A stretch of 64,000 nucleotides of DNA from Sphingomonas rubra (GCF_900115745.1 NZ_FOXP01000007.1:1-64000), one strand, 5' to 3'. Counted from the first letter of the stretch, positions 53,100-62,840 are shown. Numbers and translations: made by a program. Notes: generated from the letters alone by a model not told the origin.

Positions 53100-54218
53100 T
53101 CACACCCGCATCGGCATCAGCACGTAGAGCGCGGGCGCCTTGTCGTTCTCGCGGATCAGCGTTGGCGCGGCGGCGTCGGCGAGGTGGACCTCGACCACGT
53201 CGCCGTCGATCTGGCCCAGGATGTCCATCAGGTAACGGCTGTTGAAGCCGATCTCGAACGAGGTGGCGGTATAGTCGCCGGGCACCTCTTCGGCGGCGGT
53301 GCCGTTCTCCGGGCTGGTCACCGAGAGGGTGATCTTGTCGCGGTCGAGCGCCATCTTGACCGCGCGGGTCTTCTCGGTGGCAATGGTGGAGACGCGGTCG
53401 ACGCCCTGCATGAAGCTGGTGGGGTCGAGCTTCAGGATCTTGTCGTTGCCGGTCGGAATGACGCGGCTGTAGTCGGGGAAGGTGCCGTCGATCAGCTTGG
53501 AGGTCAGCAGCGCGCGGCCGAGATCGAAGCGGATCTTGGTGCCCGACAGCGACACGCCGACCGAGCCGTCGACCTCGTCGAGGAGTTTGCGCAGCTCGCC
53601 CACGCATTTGCGGGGGACGATGACATCCGGCATGTTCTCTGCGCCCTCGGGCCGGGGCAGGGTGACACGCGCGAGGCGGTGGCCGTCGGTGGCGGCGGCC
53701 TTCAACACCGGTTCCGAGCCCTCACCGTTCGCGACGTGGAGGAAGATGCCGTTGAGATAGTAGCGCGTCTCCTCGGTGGAGATGGCGAAGCGGGTCTTGT
53801 CGATGATCTGCTTCAGCGTCTCGGCCGGCAGTTCGAACTGGGTGGGCAGCTCGCCCTCGGCGATCACGGGGAAATCATCGCGCGGCAGCGTGCCGAGCGA
53901 GAAGCGGGCGCGGCCGGCGACGATCGTCATCCGCCCCTCGGCCGCGGACAGCGACACCTGCGCCCCCTCCGGCAGCTTTCGCGCGATGTCGAACAGCGTG
54001 TGGGCGGACACGGTGGTGGCGCCCGGCTGGTCGACCGCGGCGGGCACTGATTCGTTGATCTGGAGATCGAGGTCGGTCGCCATCATCTTCAGCGTGCCAT
54101 CCGCCGTCGCCTCCAGCAGGACGTTGGACAGGATGGGGATGGTGTTGCGGCGCTCCACCACCGACTGGACGTGGCTCAGCCCCTTGAGGAGCGTCGCGCG
54201 TTCGATCGTCGCCTTCAT
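53100..54218 (-). CDS. dnaN: DNA polymerase III beta sliding clamp
   Basis: A 372-residue beta clamp of normal length. It begins MKATIERATLLKGLSHVQ and has the three-fold internal fold with VERRNTIPILSNVLL, AATDGHRLARV and, at the end, DKAPALYVLMPMRV, the groove-binding tail. It holds Pol III on DNA. The ATG at 54218 is chosen over an upstream in-frame codon by this conserved start. It is followed by the MazEF pair rather than directly by recF. Confidence 0.97.
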   Translation of the reverse strand: MKATIERATLLKGLSHVQSVVERRNTIPILSNVLLEATADGTLKMMATDLDLQINESVPAAVDQPGATTVSAHTLFDIARKLPEGAQVSLSAAEGRMTIVAGRARFSLGTLPRDDFPVIAEGELPTQFELPAETLKQIIDKTRFAISTEETRYYLNGIFLHVANGEGSEPVLKAAATDGHRLARVTLPRPEGAENMPDVIVPRKCVGELRKLLDEVDGSVGVSLSGTKIRFDLGRALLTSKLIDGTFPDYSRVIPTGNDKILKLDPTSFMQGVDRVSTIATEKTRAVKMALDRDKITLSVTSPENGTAAEEVPGDYTATSFEIGFNSRYLMDILGQIDGDVVEVHLADAAAPTLIRENDKAPALYVLMPMRV

Positions 54219-54406
54219 GTATCGAGAATCCCCGTTGCCGAATCTGGTCAATCGCCGAGTCCGGCCGTTTGCGGTCTAGTCCTACCCGATTGGTCGTCGC
54301 GGGCAAGGTTGTCTCGTCGCAGCCGAGTGGTAACCGCAGCGTTAACGCGGCGGCGGTAACGGGTCTGGGGATTGCATCCGGTCCGGCGGGGCGACAAGCG
54401 GGACGG

Positions 54407-55042
54407 GTGAGACGGGGACGGGACTTGATCGCGCGGCACGGCGAAACCGTGTTCAACGCCGCCGCGCGCTTTCAGGGGACGATCGCGCACACGCCGTTGA
54501 CGCGCGCAGGGATCGCGCAGGCCGACGCGATCGGCCAGGCGCTGCGCCGCGCGCTGGGGCCGACGCCGAGACTGACCTTGTGGGCGTCGCCGACCGGCCG
54601 CGCGTTGCAGACGCTGGCGATCGTGGTCGAGCATCTGGCGCTCGACTGGCACGCGGTACGCACCGACGAGCGGCTGGCGGAGCTCGATTTCGGCGGATGG
54701 GGCGGGCGGACCTACGCCGAGATCGTCGCGGAGGCGGGGCCGATCGTGCGGGCGGACGGGCTGGTCCGGCCGGCACCGGACGGCGAGCGCTACGCGAGCA
54801 TGGCGGCGCGGCTCGCCGGATGGATCGCCGACAGCGACGCGGAGGGCGACCGGCTGATCGTCATGCACGGACTGTCGAGCCGCGTGCTGCGCGGGCTGCT
54901 GACCGGCCGCGCCGCCGATGGCGAGCTGGGCGCGCCGATCGGCGACAGCCTGCCGCAGGGGTCGGCGGTGATGGTGGAGCGCGGCGTGGAGCAGGTGATC
55001 CACCGCGGGACGGGCGCGCACGGCGGCAAGGCACCGGCGTGA
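54407..55042 (+). CDS. histidine phosphatase family protein
   Basis: A protein of about 211 residues with the histidine-phosphatase (phosphoglycerate mutase-like) fold. The phosphohistidine motif is LIARHGETVFN, the second catalytic His is in LIVMHGLSSRVLRG, and LDFGGWGGRTYAEI is the mid-motif. The in-frame GTG at 54407 puts the RHG motif near the N-terminus as expected; an ATG-type start further upstream is unlikely. Substrate is unknown. It overlaps the next gene by GTGA. Confidence 0.82.
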   Translation: MRRGRDLIARHGETVFNAAARFQGTIAHTPLTRAGIAQADAIGQALRRALGPTPRLTLWASPTGRALQTLAIVVEHLALDWHAVRTDERLAELDFGGWGGRTYAEIVAEAGPIVRADGLVRPAPDGERYASMAARLAGWIADSDAEGDRLIVMHGLSSRVLRGLLTGRAADGELGAPIGDSLPQGSAVMVERGVEQVIHRGTGAHGGKAPA

Positions 55043-55512
55043 AGGGGCTGGCGATCCTGCTGCTCGCCGCGGTGACCCCTCCGGCCGCGCGCGAGACGGT
55101 GGGCGTGTACCGCGGCTGGGCGGCATTCCGCGATCCCGACCGCTGCTACGCCATCGCGGCGCCGGTGAAGGCGGGCCGGGCGCGCCGCCGGCAACCGTTC
55201 GCCAGCGTCGGCACCTGGCCGGGGCGGGGGCTGCGGTCGTCGCTGCACGTGCGGCTGAGCCGCGCGCACGACCGGTCGGCGGCGGTGACGCTGTCAGTGG
55301 GCGAGCGGCGCTTCACCCTGGTCGCGGGCCGGGTCGACGCCTGGGCGAGGGACGCGGCGAGCGACCGCGCGATCGTCGCCGCGATGCGCGCGGCCCGCAG
55401 CATGAGCGTCGAGACGGTGGCGGTGGGCGGACGATCCTTCGCCGACACCTACGCGCTGGCCGGCGCCGCCACCGCGATCGACGCGGCGCTGCTGGCGTGC
55501 GTCGGACGATGA
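55039..55512 (+). CDS. secreted protein of unknown function (IalB-like)
   Basis: A 157-residue protein with a signal peptide ([16 protein letters not shown]). The mature part begins [18 protein letters not shown] and has one Cys near each end (a probable disulfide), with a beta-rich middle. It resembles sphingomonad proteins described as invasion-associated locus B-like, but I cannot confirm the family. The GTG start overlaps the phosphatase gene, and its stop overlaps the following HPP gene (TGATG), so three genes form a coupled unit. Confidence 0.6.
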   Translation: MKGLAILLLAAVTPPAARETVGVYRGWAAFRDPDRCYAIAAPVKAGRARRRQPFASVGTWPGRGLRSSLHVRLSRAHDRSAAVTLSVGERRFTLVAGRVDAWARDAASDRAIVAAMRAARSMSVETVAVGGRSFADTYALAGAATAIDAALLACVGR

Positions 55513-56189
55513 TGCACCTGTTCCGCCCTTTCCGCCCGCTGCTGCCCGGTACGACGCCCGGCGACCGGCTGATCGCCTGCGCGGCGGCGGCGATGGGCAT
55601 CGCGGGCATGGCGATCGTGTGCGCGATGCTGCCGCCGGGCACGGGGCCGCTGATCGTGGCGCCGATGGGGGCATCGGCGGTGCTGCTGTTCGCGGTGCCG
55701 GCGAGCCCGCTCGCGCAGCCATGGCCGGTGGTGGGTGGCAACGTGCTGTCGGCGCTGGTCGGCGTCGCCGTGGCGAAGCTGCTGGGTACGGGGGCGATCG
55801 CGGCGGGGGTGGCGGTGGGCGTCGCGATCCTGGCGATGTCGCTCACCCGCTGCCTGCACCCGCCGGGCGGCGCGGCGGCGCTGAGCGCGGTGATCGGCGG
55901 CCCGGCGGTGATCGAGGCGGGATGGCGGTTCCCGCTGGTCCCCGTCGGCGTCAACGCGCTGGCGCTGCTCGCGCTGGGGCTGGCGTTCCACCGGCTCTAC
56001 GGCCGCCGCTACCCGCATCGCGCGGCGCCGGCGCCCGGCCCGCGCCGGTTCGAGGCGGAGGATCTGGACGTCGCGCTGGCCGAGTCGGGCGAGGCGTTCG
56101 ACATCGCGCGCGACGACCTGGAACAGCTGCTGGCGGCGGCGGAGGCGGCGGCCGATCGGCGGCGGGCGGGAGCGGGAAGGGCGCAGTAG
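55509..56189 (+). CDS. HPP family membrane protein
   Basis: A 226-residue protein with four membrane segments in the first 165 residues and an acidic helical tail. The eponymous motif is [15 protein letters not shown], and [19 protein letters not shown] is the first segment pair. HPP proteins have been linked to nitrite or anion transport in plastids and cyanobacteria. CBS domains present in some bacterial members are missing. ATG codons at 55509 and 55512 are both possible starts. Confidence 0.82.
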   Translation: MMHLFRPFRPLLPGTTPGDRLIACAAAAMGIAGMAIVCAMLPPGTGPLIVAPMGASAVLLFAVPASPLAQPWPVVGGNVLSALVGVAVAKLLGTGAIAAGVAVGVAILAMSLTRCLHPPGGAAALSAVIGGPAVIEAGWRFPLVPVGVNALALLALGLAFHRLYGRRYPHRAAPAPGPRRFEAEDLDVALAESGEAFDIARDDLEQLLAAAEAAADRRRAGAGRAQ

Positions 56190-56221
56190 AAAAAACGCCC
56201 GACATCGCCTATGTCGCCGCG

Positions 56222-57427
<1,206 letters not shown>

Positions 57428-57428
57428 A

Positions 57429-57695
57429 CTACGCCGCCTTGGCGAGTTCGAACCGTGCTTCGTCGTTCGCGGTCTCGACGACCGGAACGGCGGCGGGGCG
57501 CGGATCGGGGACGAGCAGGCGAAGCGCGAGGATGGCGACGCCGGCGGCGAGATAGCCGGCGATCGCCCACAGGGGCTGCCACAGCACCACCACGCCGAGC
57601 CCCGCGCGCAGCCAGTTGGAATGGATGCCGAGATCCTGCCCGATCGCCTCGCAGACGCCGAAGAAGGTGTCGGGGCGGTTGAAGGTGTTGGCCAT
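57429..57695 (-). CDS. pspC: PspC domain protein
   Basis: An 88-residue protein with the PspC domain: FGVCEAIGQDLGIHSNWLR then a membrane pair (LGVVVLWQPLWAIAGYLAAGVAILALRLLV). PspC is a membrane sensor or regulator of the phage shock response. The remaining psp genes are not in the window. A near-perfect sigma-54 site lies 33-50 bp upstream, in keeping with the PspF/sigma-54 control of psp genes. The stop is one base from the convergent rlmN stop. Confidence 0.85.
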   Translation of the reverse strand: MANTFNRPDTFFGVCEAIGQDLGIHSNWLRAGLGVVVLWQPLWAIAGYLAAGVAILALRLLVPDPRPAAVPVVETANDEARFELAKAA

Positions 57696-57727
57696 GATGC
57701 GAAACTCCTGAAGCGATGCTCAGAGCG

Positions 57728-57745
57728 TCGCAGGAGCCGTGCCAA
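57728..57745 (-). promoter_or_regulatory. sigma-54 promoter upstream of pspC
   Basis: On the minus strand the sequence TTGGCACGGCTCCTGCGA matches the consensus YTGGCACG-N4-TTGCW with one mismatch and exactly ten bases between the GG and GC doublets. Transcription from it would start about 20 bases upstream of the pspC ATG, and CAGGAG is correctly placed as ribosome site. Confidence 0.6.
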
Positions 57746-57948
57746 TTGACCGAATCGTTGCCGATCAATGGCTTGGTGCATTGCACGCCGACGGGTTGGC
57801 GGAAACGTCGCCGGATGTTGGCGGATTGCGCCAGCCGGAACGTGACGACGTCACCTTAACCCGCTCGGGGCGAACGATGGTGTATCGACGCCTCATCATG
57901 CCCCGGAGAGCGTCGACTTTCGCGCGCGAAAGCGCCAAGCGCTGCTGC

Positions 57949-58707
57949 GTGCTCGACCTTTCTACCCTCGCGCTGTCCGCCGCTGCCGGCATCGTCGGCG
58001 GCGCCATGAACGCGCTCGCGGGCGGCGGCACCTTCGCGACGATGCCCGCGCTGCTCGCGATGGGCACGCCCGCCAACGTCGCCAACGCGACCTCCAACCT
58101 GGCGCTGATGCCGGGCGCGGGGATGAGCGCCTGGACCTTTCGCGACGAGTTGAGACCCGTCGGCGGCGTGCCGGTGCGCCTGCTGGCCGGGATCACCTTC
58201 GTCGCGGGACTGGTCGGCAGTGCGCTGCTGGTGGTGACGCCGGCGGCGGCGTTCGACGTGATCGTGCCGTGGCTGCTGCTGATCGCCTTCATCGCCATCG
58301 TCTTCGGCAAGCGCGCGGCCGACTGGCTCGCGGCACGCGTGACGATCGGGCGCGGCACGCTGATGGCGGTGCAGGCGCTGCTCGGCACCTATGGCGGCTA
58401 TTTCGGCGGCGGCGTCGGCATCATGACGACGGCGACCTACGGCCTGCTCGCCGGGGAAAGCCCCCGGGGGATGTTCGCGCCCCGCACGCTGATGCTGGCG
58501 GTGGCCAATTTCGCGGCGGCGATCGTGTTCGCGTCGACCGGGCTGGTCCGCTGGGACGCGTGCCTGCCGATGCTGGCGGGCGGCGTGCTCGGCGGCTGGC
58601 TGGGCGCGCACGCGGGCAAGCGACTACCGGCGGGGGCGGTCAGGTGGTGGACGATCCTGGTGACGGCGGCGACGACGGCGGTGTTCTTCTGGCGGGCTTA
58701 CGGGTGA
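57949..58707 (+). CDS. TauE/SafE family permease
   Basis: A 252-residue membrane protein with about eight hydrophobic segments in two repeats. GIVGGAMNALAGGGTFATMPALLAMGTP (in part GGAMNALAGGGTF) opens the first repeat, and LGTYGGYFGGGVGIMTTAT the second, as in TauE/SafE/YfcA. They are thought to export sulfoacetate, sulfite or other organic anions. The GTG at 57949 gives a start just before the first segment; ATG 57898 is an alternative. Confidence 0.82.
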   Translation: MLDLSTLALSAAAGIVGGAMNALAGGGTFATMPALLAMGTPANVANATSNLALMPGAGMSAWTFRDELRPVGGVPVRLLAGITFVAGLVGSALLVVTPAAAFDVIVPWLLLIAFIAIVFGKRAADWLAARVTIGRGTLMAVQALLGTYGGYFGGGVGIMTTATYGLLAGESPRGMFAPRTLMLAVANFAAAIVFASTGLVRWDACLPMLAGGVLGGWLGAHAGKRLPAGAVRWWTILVTAATTAVFFWRAYG

Positions 58708-58901
58708 GGCCGACGCCTGGGCCGAGCGTCACACTTGCTTGACTCGATTGACCCCTGGAACGAAACGCTCGGGCGCGATCGTTTCCGATTGTGCGACGAT
58801 GAGAAAGAGCGATGGTTGGCTGGTAGGTGGGTTATAGCCGAGTAGGGACTTGTAGGACAGCGATCACCTTTGCGCCGCCATAGACTGGTCGCGCTCTCAT
58901 C

Positions 58902-59079
58902 TCGTCGCCCCGGCCTTGAGCCGGGGGCCCGCTTCTTCATCGCCGCCAGAGAGGCCGTTACCCCGACGTACATCGCGCCGCGGTAGCGATCCGCCATGAT
59001 ATAGACCGAGCCGCCGCGCCTGTCGTTCATCAGGCGAGGACAAAAGAAGCGGGGCCCCGGGTCAAGCCCGGGGCGACGG
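58902..59079. repeat. inverted-repeat element enclosing a GIY-YIG gene remnant
   Basis: The 35-bp arms at 58902-58937 (TCGTCGCCCCGGCCTTGAGC onwards) and 59044-59079 (AAGAAGCGGGGCCCCGGGTC onwards) are imperfect inverted repeats about 106 bp apart. Between them lies the start of a GIY-YIG endonuclease-like frame on the minus strand. The rest of the 58708-59112 gap holds no gene that I can support. Confidence 0.7.
58944..59030 (-). pseudogene. GIY-YIG endonuclease N-terminal remnant
   Basis: The 29-residue start MNDRRGGSVYIMADRYRG followed by AMYVGVTASLA has the GIY-YIG pattern (VYIMA-n-YVGVT-x-x-L) of small single-domain endonucleases of the UPF0213 type. The catalytic Arg/His/Tyr region and Glu that should follow are missing: the frame runs into the repeat arm instead. 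It is therefore a truncated, non-functional copy held inside the inverted-repeat element. Confidence 0.65.
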
Positions 59080-59112
59080 CGAGGGGCGGGCAGGCGCCAC
59101 CGCTCTCCTCTC

Positions 59113-59724
59113 TCACCCCGGTCGGCGCATCCGGAACAAGGCGTCCTCGGTGATCTCGAAATAATCGGCGGGGCCGCCGCCGCGGGTGATGGGGCGGGCG
59201 CGGGCGGTCTGGTAGATGCCGTCGTCGAGCAGGCCCTGGTCGATGTGGATGCCGACGGCCTCGCCGATGACGAGCCATTGGTCGAGGGCGCGGCCTTCCT
59301 TGGTTTCCAGGCGGATCAGCTGGGTGAGGCGGCACTCGAAGGAGACCGGGCTGGCGGCGACGCGCGGCGGTGCGACGAGGCGGGAGGGGGCGGCGTCCAG
59401 GCCGGAAAGGGTAAATTCATCGTCGTCGGTGCCGGCCGAGGTGGCGTTCATCGCCTCGGCCAGCGGACGGGTGGCGAGGTTCCAGACGAACTCGCCCGTC
59501 TCCTTCGCGTTGGCGACCGAGTCCTTCCAGCCCATCGACGAGAAGGCGATCAGCGGCGGCGCGTAGTTGAGGACGTTGAAGAAGCTGTAGGGGGCGAGGT
59601 TGCGCTTGCCCGCCGCCGACATGGTGGAGATCCAGCCGATCGGGCGCGGCGCGACGATGGCGTTGAGCGGATCGTGGGGGAGGCGGTGGCCTGCCGCGGG
59701 TTCGTAGAAATGCCATTCGGTCAT
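59113..59724 (-). CDS. flavin reductase family protein
   Basis: A 203-residue FMN-binding split-barrel protein. IVAPRPIGWISTMSAAGKRNLAPYSFFNVL (in part APRPIGWIST and NLAPYSFFNVL) and GEFVWNLATRPLAEAMNATS are typical of the flavin-reductase-like FMN-binding domain with a two-domain arrangement found in DIM6/NTAB proteins. They reduce FMN for partner monooxygenases or act as esters-binding proteins. It diverges from the cytochrome b gene, with only 26 bp between starts. Confidence 0.85.
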   Translation of the reverse strand: MTEWHFYEPAAGHRLPHDPLNAIVAPRPIGWISTMSAAGKRNLAPYSFFNVLNYAPPLIAFSSMGWKDSVANAKETGEFVWNLATRPLAEAMNATSAGTDDDEFTLSGLDAAPSRLVAPPRVAASPVSFECRLTQLIRLETKEGRALDQWLVIGEAVGIHIDQGLLDDGIYQTARARPITRGGGPADYFEITEDALFRMRRPG

Positions 59725-59750
59725 CGCCGCACAACTGCTAAGGCGCGGGG

Positions 59751-60536
59751 ATGGACGCAAGCTCCCCCGACATTCCGCCGCCCGGCGCGCTGATCCGCCG
59801 CCACGGGCTCGCGACGCGCGTGTGGCACTGGGTGAACGCGGTGGCGATCTTCGTGCTGATCGGATCGGGGCTGGGCATCTCCAACGCGCATCCGCGGCTC
59901 TACTGGGGCGTGTACGGGGCGAACTTCGACCAAGCATGGTGGCAGCTGCCGCGCTTTCCGGCGTGGATCACGATCCCGGCGAGCTACAATCTCGCCATCT
60001 CGCGGCGGTGGCACCTGTTCTTCGCGCTGGTGCTGGGGTTCGGGCTGCTCGCCTACATGATCTGGAGCCTGGTCGACCGGCATTTCCAACGTGACCTGAC
60101 GCTCCGGCGGCGCGAGCTGACGGCGCGGCACCTGTGGGCGGATTTCCGCGCACATCTCGACTTCCGGTTCCACGATCCGGAGGCTCCGCGCGCCTATAAC
60201 GTGTTCCAGAAGCTGAGTTACGTCGGCGTGCTGTTCGTGGCGTTGCCGCTGGTCATCCTGACGGGCATCGCGCTGTCGCCGGGGATGAATGCGGCCTGGC
60301 CCTGGGTGCTCGACCTGTTCGGCGGGCGCCAGTCGGCGCGGTCGGTGCATTTCCTGTGCATGGTGGCGATCGCCGCGTTCACGGTGGTGCACCTGGCGCT
60401 GGTGATCCTGGCGGGGGCGGGCAACGAGCTGCGGTCGATGGTGACCGGGCGCTGGCGGGTGCCGCCGGACGGGCAGGTCGACGCGGTCGGCGATCCGGTG
60501 GTTAGGGGGCCGGTGGTGACAGGAGAGCCGCGATGA
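59751..60536 (+). CDS. cytochrome b561-type membrane subunit
   Basis: A 261-residue membrane protein with four or five segments, of the Ni,Fe-hydrogenase/formate-dehydrogenase b-type cytochrome family. Haem-binding His candidates are in HGLATRVWHWVNAVAI (H18, H26), SRRWHLFF and VVHLALVIL. It overlaps the downstream oxidoreductase gene by ATGA (60533-60536), so it very probably passes electrons between the quinone pool and that enzyme. The C-terminal 40 residues are hydrophilic and cytoplasmic. Confidence 0.85.
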   Translation: MDASSPDIPPPGALIRRHGLATRVWHWVNAVAIFVLIGSGLGISNAHPRLYWGVYGANFDQAWWQLPRFPAWITIPASYNLAISRRWHLFFALVLGFGLLAYMIWSLVDRHFQRDLTLRRRELTARHLWADFRAHLDFRFHDPEAPRAYNVFQKLSYVGVLFVALPLVILTGIALSPGMNAAWPWVLDLFGGRQSARSVHFLCMVAIAAFTVVHLALVILAGAGNELRSMVTGRWRVPPDGQVDAVGDPVVRGPVVTGEPR

Positions 60537-61300
60537 GCGGGGGCGTGATCGGCCGGCGCGGGTTGATCGGCGGCGGGGTCGTGGGCGCGACGGGGCTGCT
60601 GCTCGGCGGGTGCGACCGGGTGGTGCAGGCGCCGGCGACGCGGCGCATCCTGTTCATGGGCGAGGAGATGCAGATGGGCCTGCAGCGCGCGCTGATGGAC
60701 CGCGACGCGCTGGCGCCCGAGTACCGGCCGGAGCAGCGCTCGCCGATCTTTCGCGCCAACGGCACGCGCGATCCGGCGACGCCGCTGTACGAGGCGCTGC
60801 GGGCCGGAAACTTCGCCGACTGGCGGTTGATCGTGGGCGGGCTGGTGGCGCGCCCGCTGGCGCTGTCGCTCGCCGATCTGGGGGCGATGCCGCAGCGGGC
60901 GCAGATCACGCGCCACGATTGCGTCGAGGGATGGAGCGCGGTCGGCAAGTGGCAGGGCCCGAGGCTGGGCGACGTGCTGCGCGCGGGCGGCTTGCGCGAT
61001 GCGGCGCGCTTCATCGTCTTCACCTGCGCCGACCTGTACGGGGGCAAGCCCTATTACGAATCGATCGACCTGGTGGACGCATTCCACCCGCAGACGATCC
61101 TGGCCTGGGCGCTGAACGACCGGTTCCTGCCGGTGCAGAACGGCGCGCCGTGCCGGCTGCGGGTCGAGCGGCAACTGGGCTACAAGCACGCCAAATACCT
61201 GATGCGGATCGACGCGGTCGCGAGCCTGGACGGGATCGGCAAGGGGAAGGGCGGATATTGGGAGGATAACGTCGATTACGACTGGTACGCGGGGATTTGA
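60533..61300 (+). CDS. Tat-exported molybdopterin-dependent oxidoreductase (sulfite oxidase fold)
   Basis: A 255-residue protein with a twin-arginine signal (GRRGLIGGG, R8-R9) and a lipobox-like LLGGC ending at C27. The catalytic domain has the sulfite-oxidase fold: ITRHDCVEGWSAVGKWQGP carries the Mo-binding C130, followed by VFTCADLYGGKPYYESIDL and LGYKHAKYLMRID. It is shorter than MsrP (about 330) and paired with a b-type cytochrome rather than an MsrQ-like partner. Substrate is unknown; S-oxides or sulfite are possibilities. Confidence 0.85.
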   Translation: MSGGVIGRRGLIGGGVVGATGLLLGGCDRVVQAPATRRILFMGEEMQMGLQRALMDRDALAPEYRPEQRSPIFRANGTRDPATPLYEALRAGNFADWRLIVGGLVARPLALSLADLGAMPQRAQITRHDCVEGWSAVGKWQGPRLGDVLRAGGLRDAARFIVFTCADLYGGKPYYESIDLVDAFHPQTILAWALNDRFLPVQNGAPCRLRVERQLGYKHAKYLMRIDAVASLDGIGKGKGGYWEDNVDYDWYAGI

Positions 61301-61327
61301 GGGATCGGGCGACCACCTGCCTCTTCC

Positions 61328-61422
61328 GTCACCCCGGACTTGATCCGGGGTCCATCGCGCTGCGAGAGCCGCCGCCGATACTCTCGCGGAACCATGGACC
61401 CCGGATCAAGTCCGGGGTGACG
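61328..61422. repeat. intergenic inverted-repeat element (CCGGACTTGATCCGGGG class)
   Basis: Arms CGTCACCCCGGACTTGATCC (continuing GGGGTCCAT) and ATGGACCCCGGATCAAGTCC (continuing GGGGTGACG) are perfectly complementary for 29 bp, separated by 37 bp with a further partial hairpin. Each arm is itself a palindrome (CCCCGGACTTGATCCGGGG). It lies between co-oriented genes and would form a very stable cruciform or RNA hairpin. Confidence 0.85.
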
Positions 61423-61504
61423 AGGGTAGGACATTTCGGCTGAAACGCCGGGGTGCTCCGTGCAGGGGTGGCGTGGATGGCCACCGCCCGTTAGCAACCG
61501 TGCC

Positions 61505-62731
61505 ATGGCGTTGATCGATCGTTTCCTCGCCGCGCAGGTGAAGCGCGGACAGCTCTCCGTCACCCACGCGAACGGCCGCACGGTGCAGATGGGGAGCCCC
61601 GATCCCGATCTGCCGTCTGTCGCGATCCGCTTCACCGACGCCGCGACGCCGGGGCGGATCGTCCGCCACCCGGCGCTGGGCGCGGCGGAGGCGTTCATGG
61701 ACGGGCGGCTGGTGATCGACCGGGGCGACATCCGTGATCTCGTGAACCTGCTGAAGGGCAACACGCCGTGGGAACGGGGTGGCGGGCTGAAGCCGTCGCT
61801 GCCGATCACGCTGCTGGACGGCGTGGTCCACCGGCTCGACCGGATCAACATGGCGCGCCGGTCGAAGAAGAACGTCGCGCACCATTACGACCTGTCGGAC
61901 CGGCTGTACGACCTCTTCCTCGACGCCGACCGGCAGTACAGTTGCGCCTATTTCACCGATCCGGCGAACACGCTGGAACGGGCGCAGGAGGACAAGAAGG
62001 CGCATATCGCCGCCAAGCTGCTGTTGCGGCCGGGGATGCGCGTGCTCGACATCGGCTGCGGCTGGGGCGGGATGGCGCTGTACCTGCACGCCAAGACCGG
62101 TGCGGAGGTACTGGGCGTGACGCTGTCGGAGGAGCAGCTGAAGGTCGCGCGCGCGCGGGCGGCGGCGGCGGGAGTGGCCGACAAGGTGCGGTTCGAGCTG
62201 ATCGACTATCGCGCGGTGACGGGCAGTTTCGACCGCATCGTGTCGGTGGGCATGTTCGAGCATGTCGGGCCGGCGCATTACCAGGCGTTTTTCCGGCAAT
62301 GCCACCGGCTGCTGTCGGATGATGGCGTCATGCTGCTCCACACGATCGGGCGGATGGGCAAGCCGGGGACGACCGACACGTTCACGACGAAGTACATTTT
62401 CCCCGGCGGCTACAACCCGGCGCTGTCGGAGATCGTGCGGGGGTATGAGGGGACGAAGTTCTTCCCCACCGACATCGAGGTGCTGCGGCTGCACTACGCG
62501 CTGACCATCGATCACTGGTACGACCGGACGGTGGCGGCGAGGGAGCGGATCGTCGCGCTGTACGACGAGCGGTTCTACCAGATGTGGACCTTCTACCTGG
62601 CGGGCGCGGCGGCGGCGTTCCGGACGGGGGGCATGTGCAATTACCAGGTGCAGCTGTCGAAACAGCGGCTGACGGTGCCGCTGACGCGCGATTACATCGG
62701 CGAGGCGGAGCGGCGGCTCCGGAGGGGGTAA
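61505..62731 (+). CDS. cfa: cyclopropane-fatty-acyl-phospholipid synthase
   Basis: A 408-residue SAM-dependent fatty-acid-modifying enzyme. NVAHHYDLSDRLYDLFLD, YSCAYF, VLDIGCGWGGMALYL (SAM motif), VSVGMFEHVGPAHY and MLLHTIGRM follow in the order of Cfa. It methylenates unsaturated acyl chains of membrane phospholipids. The ATG at 61505 is chosen because the sequence from there aligns with the family; the upstream frame is short and unsupported. Confidence 0.92.
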   Translation: MALIDRFLAAQVKRGQLSVTHANGRTVQMGSPDPDLPSVAIRFTDAATPGRIVRHPALGAAEAFMDGRLVIDRGDIRDLVNLLKGNTPWERGGGLKPSLPITLLDGVVHRLDRINMARRSKKNVAHHYDLSDRLYDLFLDADRQYSCAYFTDPANTLERAQEDKKAHIAAKLLLRPGMRVLDIGCGWGGMALYLHAKTGAEVLGVTLSEEQLKVARARAAAAGVADKVRFELIDYRAVTGSFDRIVSVGMFEHVGPAHYQAFFRQCHRLLSDDGVMLLHTIGRMGKPGTTDTFTTKYIFPGGYNPALSEIVRGYEGTKFFPTDIEVLRLHYALTIDHWYDRTVAARERIVALYDERFYQMWTFYLAGAAAAFRTGGMCNYQVQLSKQRLTVPLTRDYIGEAERRLRRG

Positions 62732-62744
62732 TCCTGCGTACCCG

Positions 62745-62832
62745 TACCCCGGCGGAGGCCGGGGCCCAGGTGGGAAGGTCGCCGTGATTGCTCGAAACGT
62801 CACCCAACTGGGCCCCGGCCTTCGCCGGGGTG
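62745..62832. repeat. intergenic inverted-repeat element (CGGCCTTCGCCGGGG class)
   Basis: The left arm TACCCCGGCGGAGGCCGGGG (continuing CCCAGGTGGGA) and right arm CACCCAACTGGGCCCCGGCC (continuing TTCGCCGGGGT) are complementary. It matches the elements at 13691-13794 and 43580-43671 in arm sequence and inner CCAACTGGG. It lies between the convergent cfa and EF-hand genes. Confidence 0.8.
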
Positions 62833-62840
62833 CAGGTAGC

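Noticed and set aside
54300..54370. CtrA-like site or replication-origin element upstream of dnaN (GTAACC...GTTAACG)
   Set aside because: The two half-sites do not have the required TTAA-N7-TTAA spacing, no DnaA boxes are seen, and dnaA is not adjacent.
57739..57948. Extended N-terminus of the TauE/SafE permease
   Set aside because: The upstream in-frame residues show no similarity to the family and overlap the sigma-54-like promoter of pspC; the GTG at 57949 fits better.
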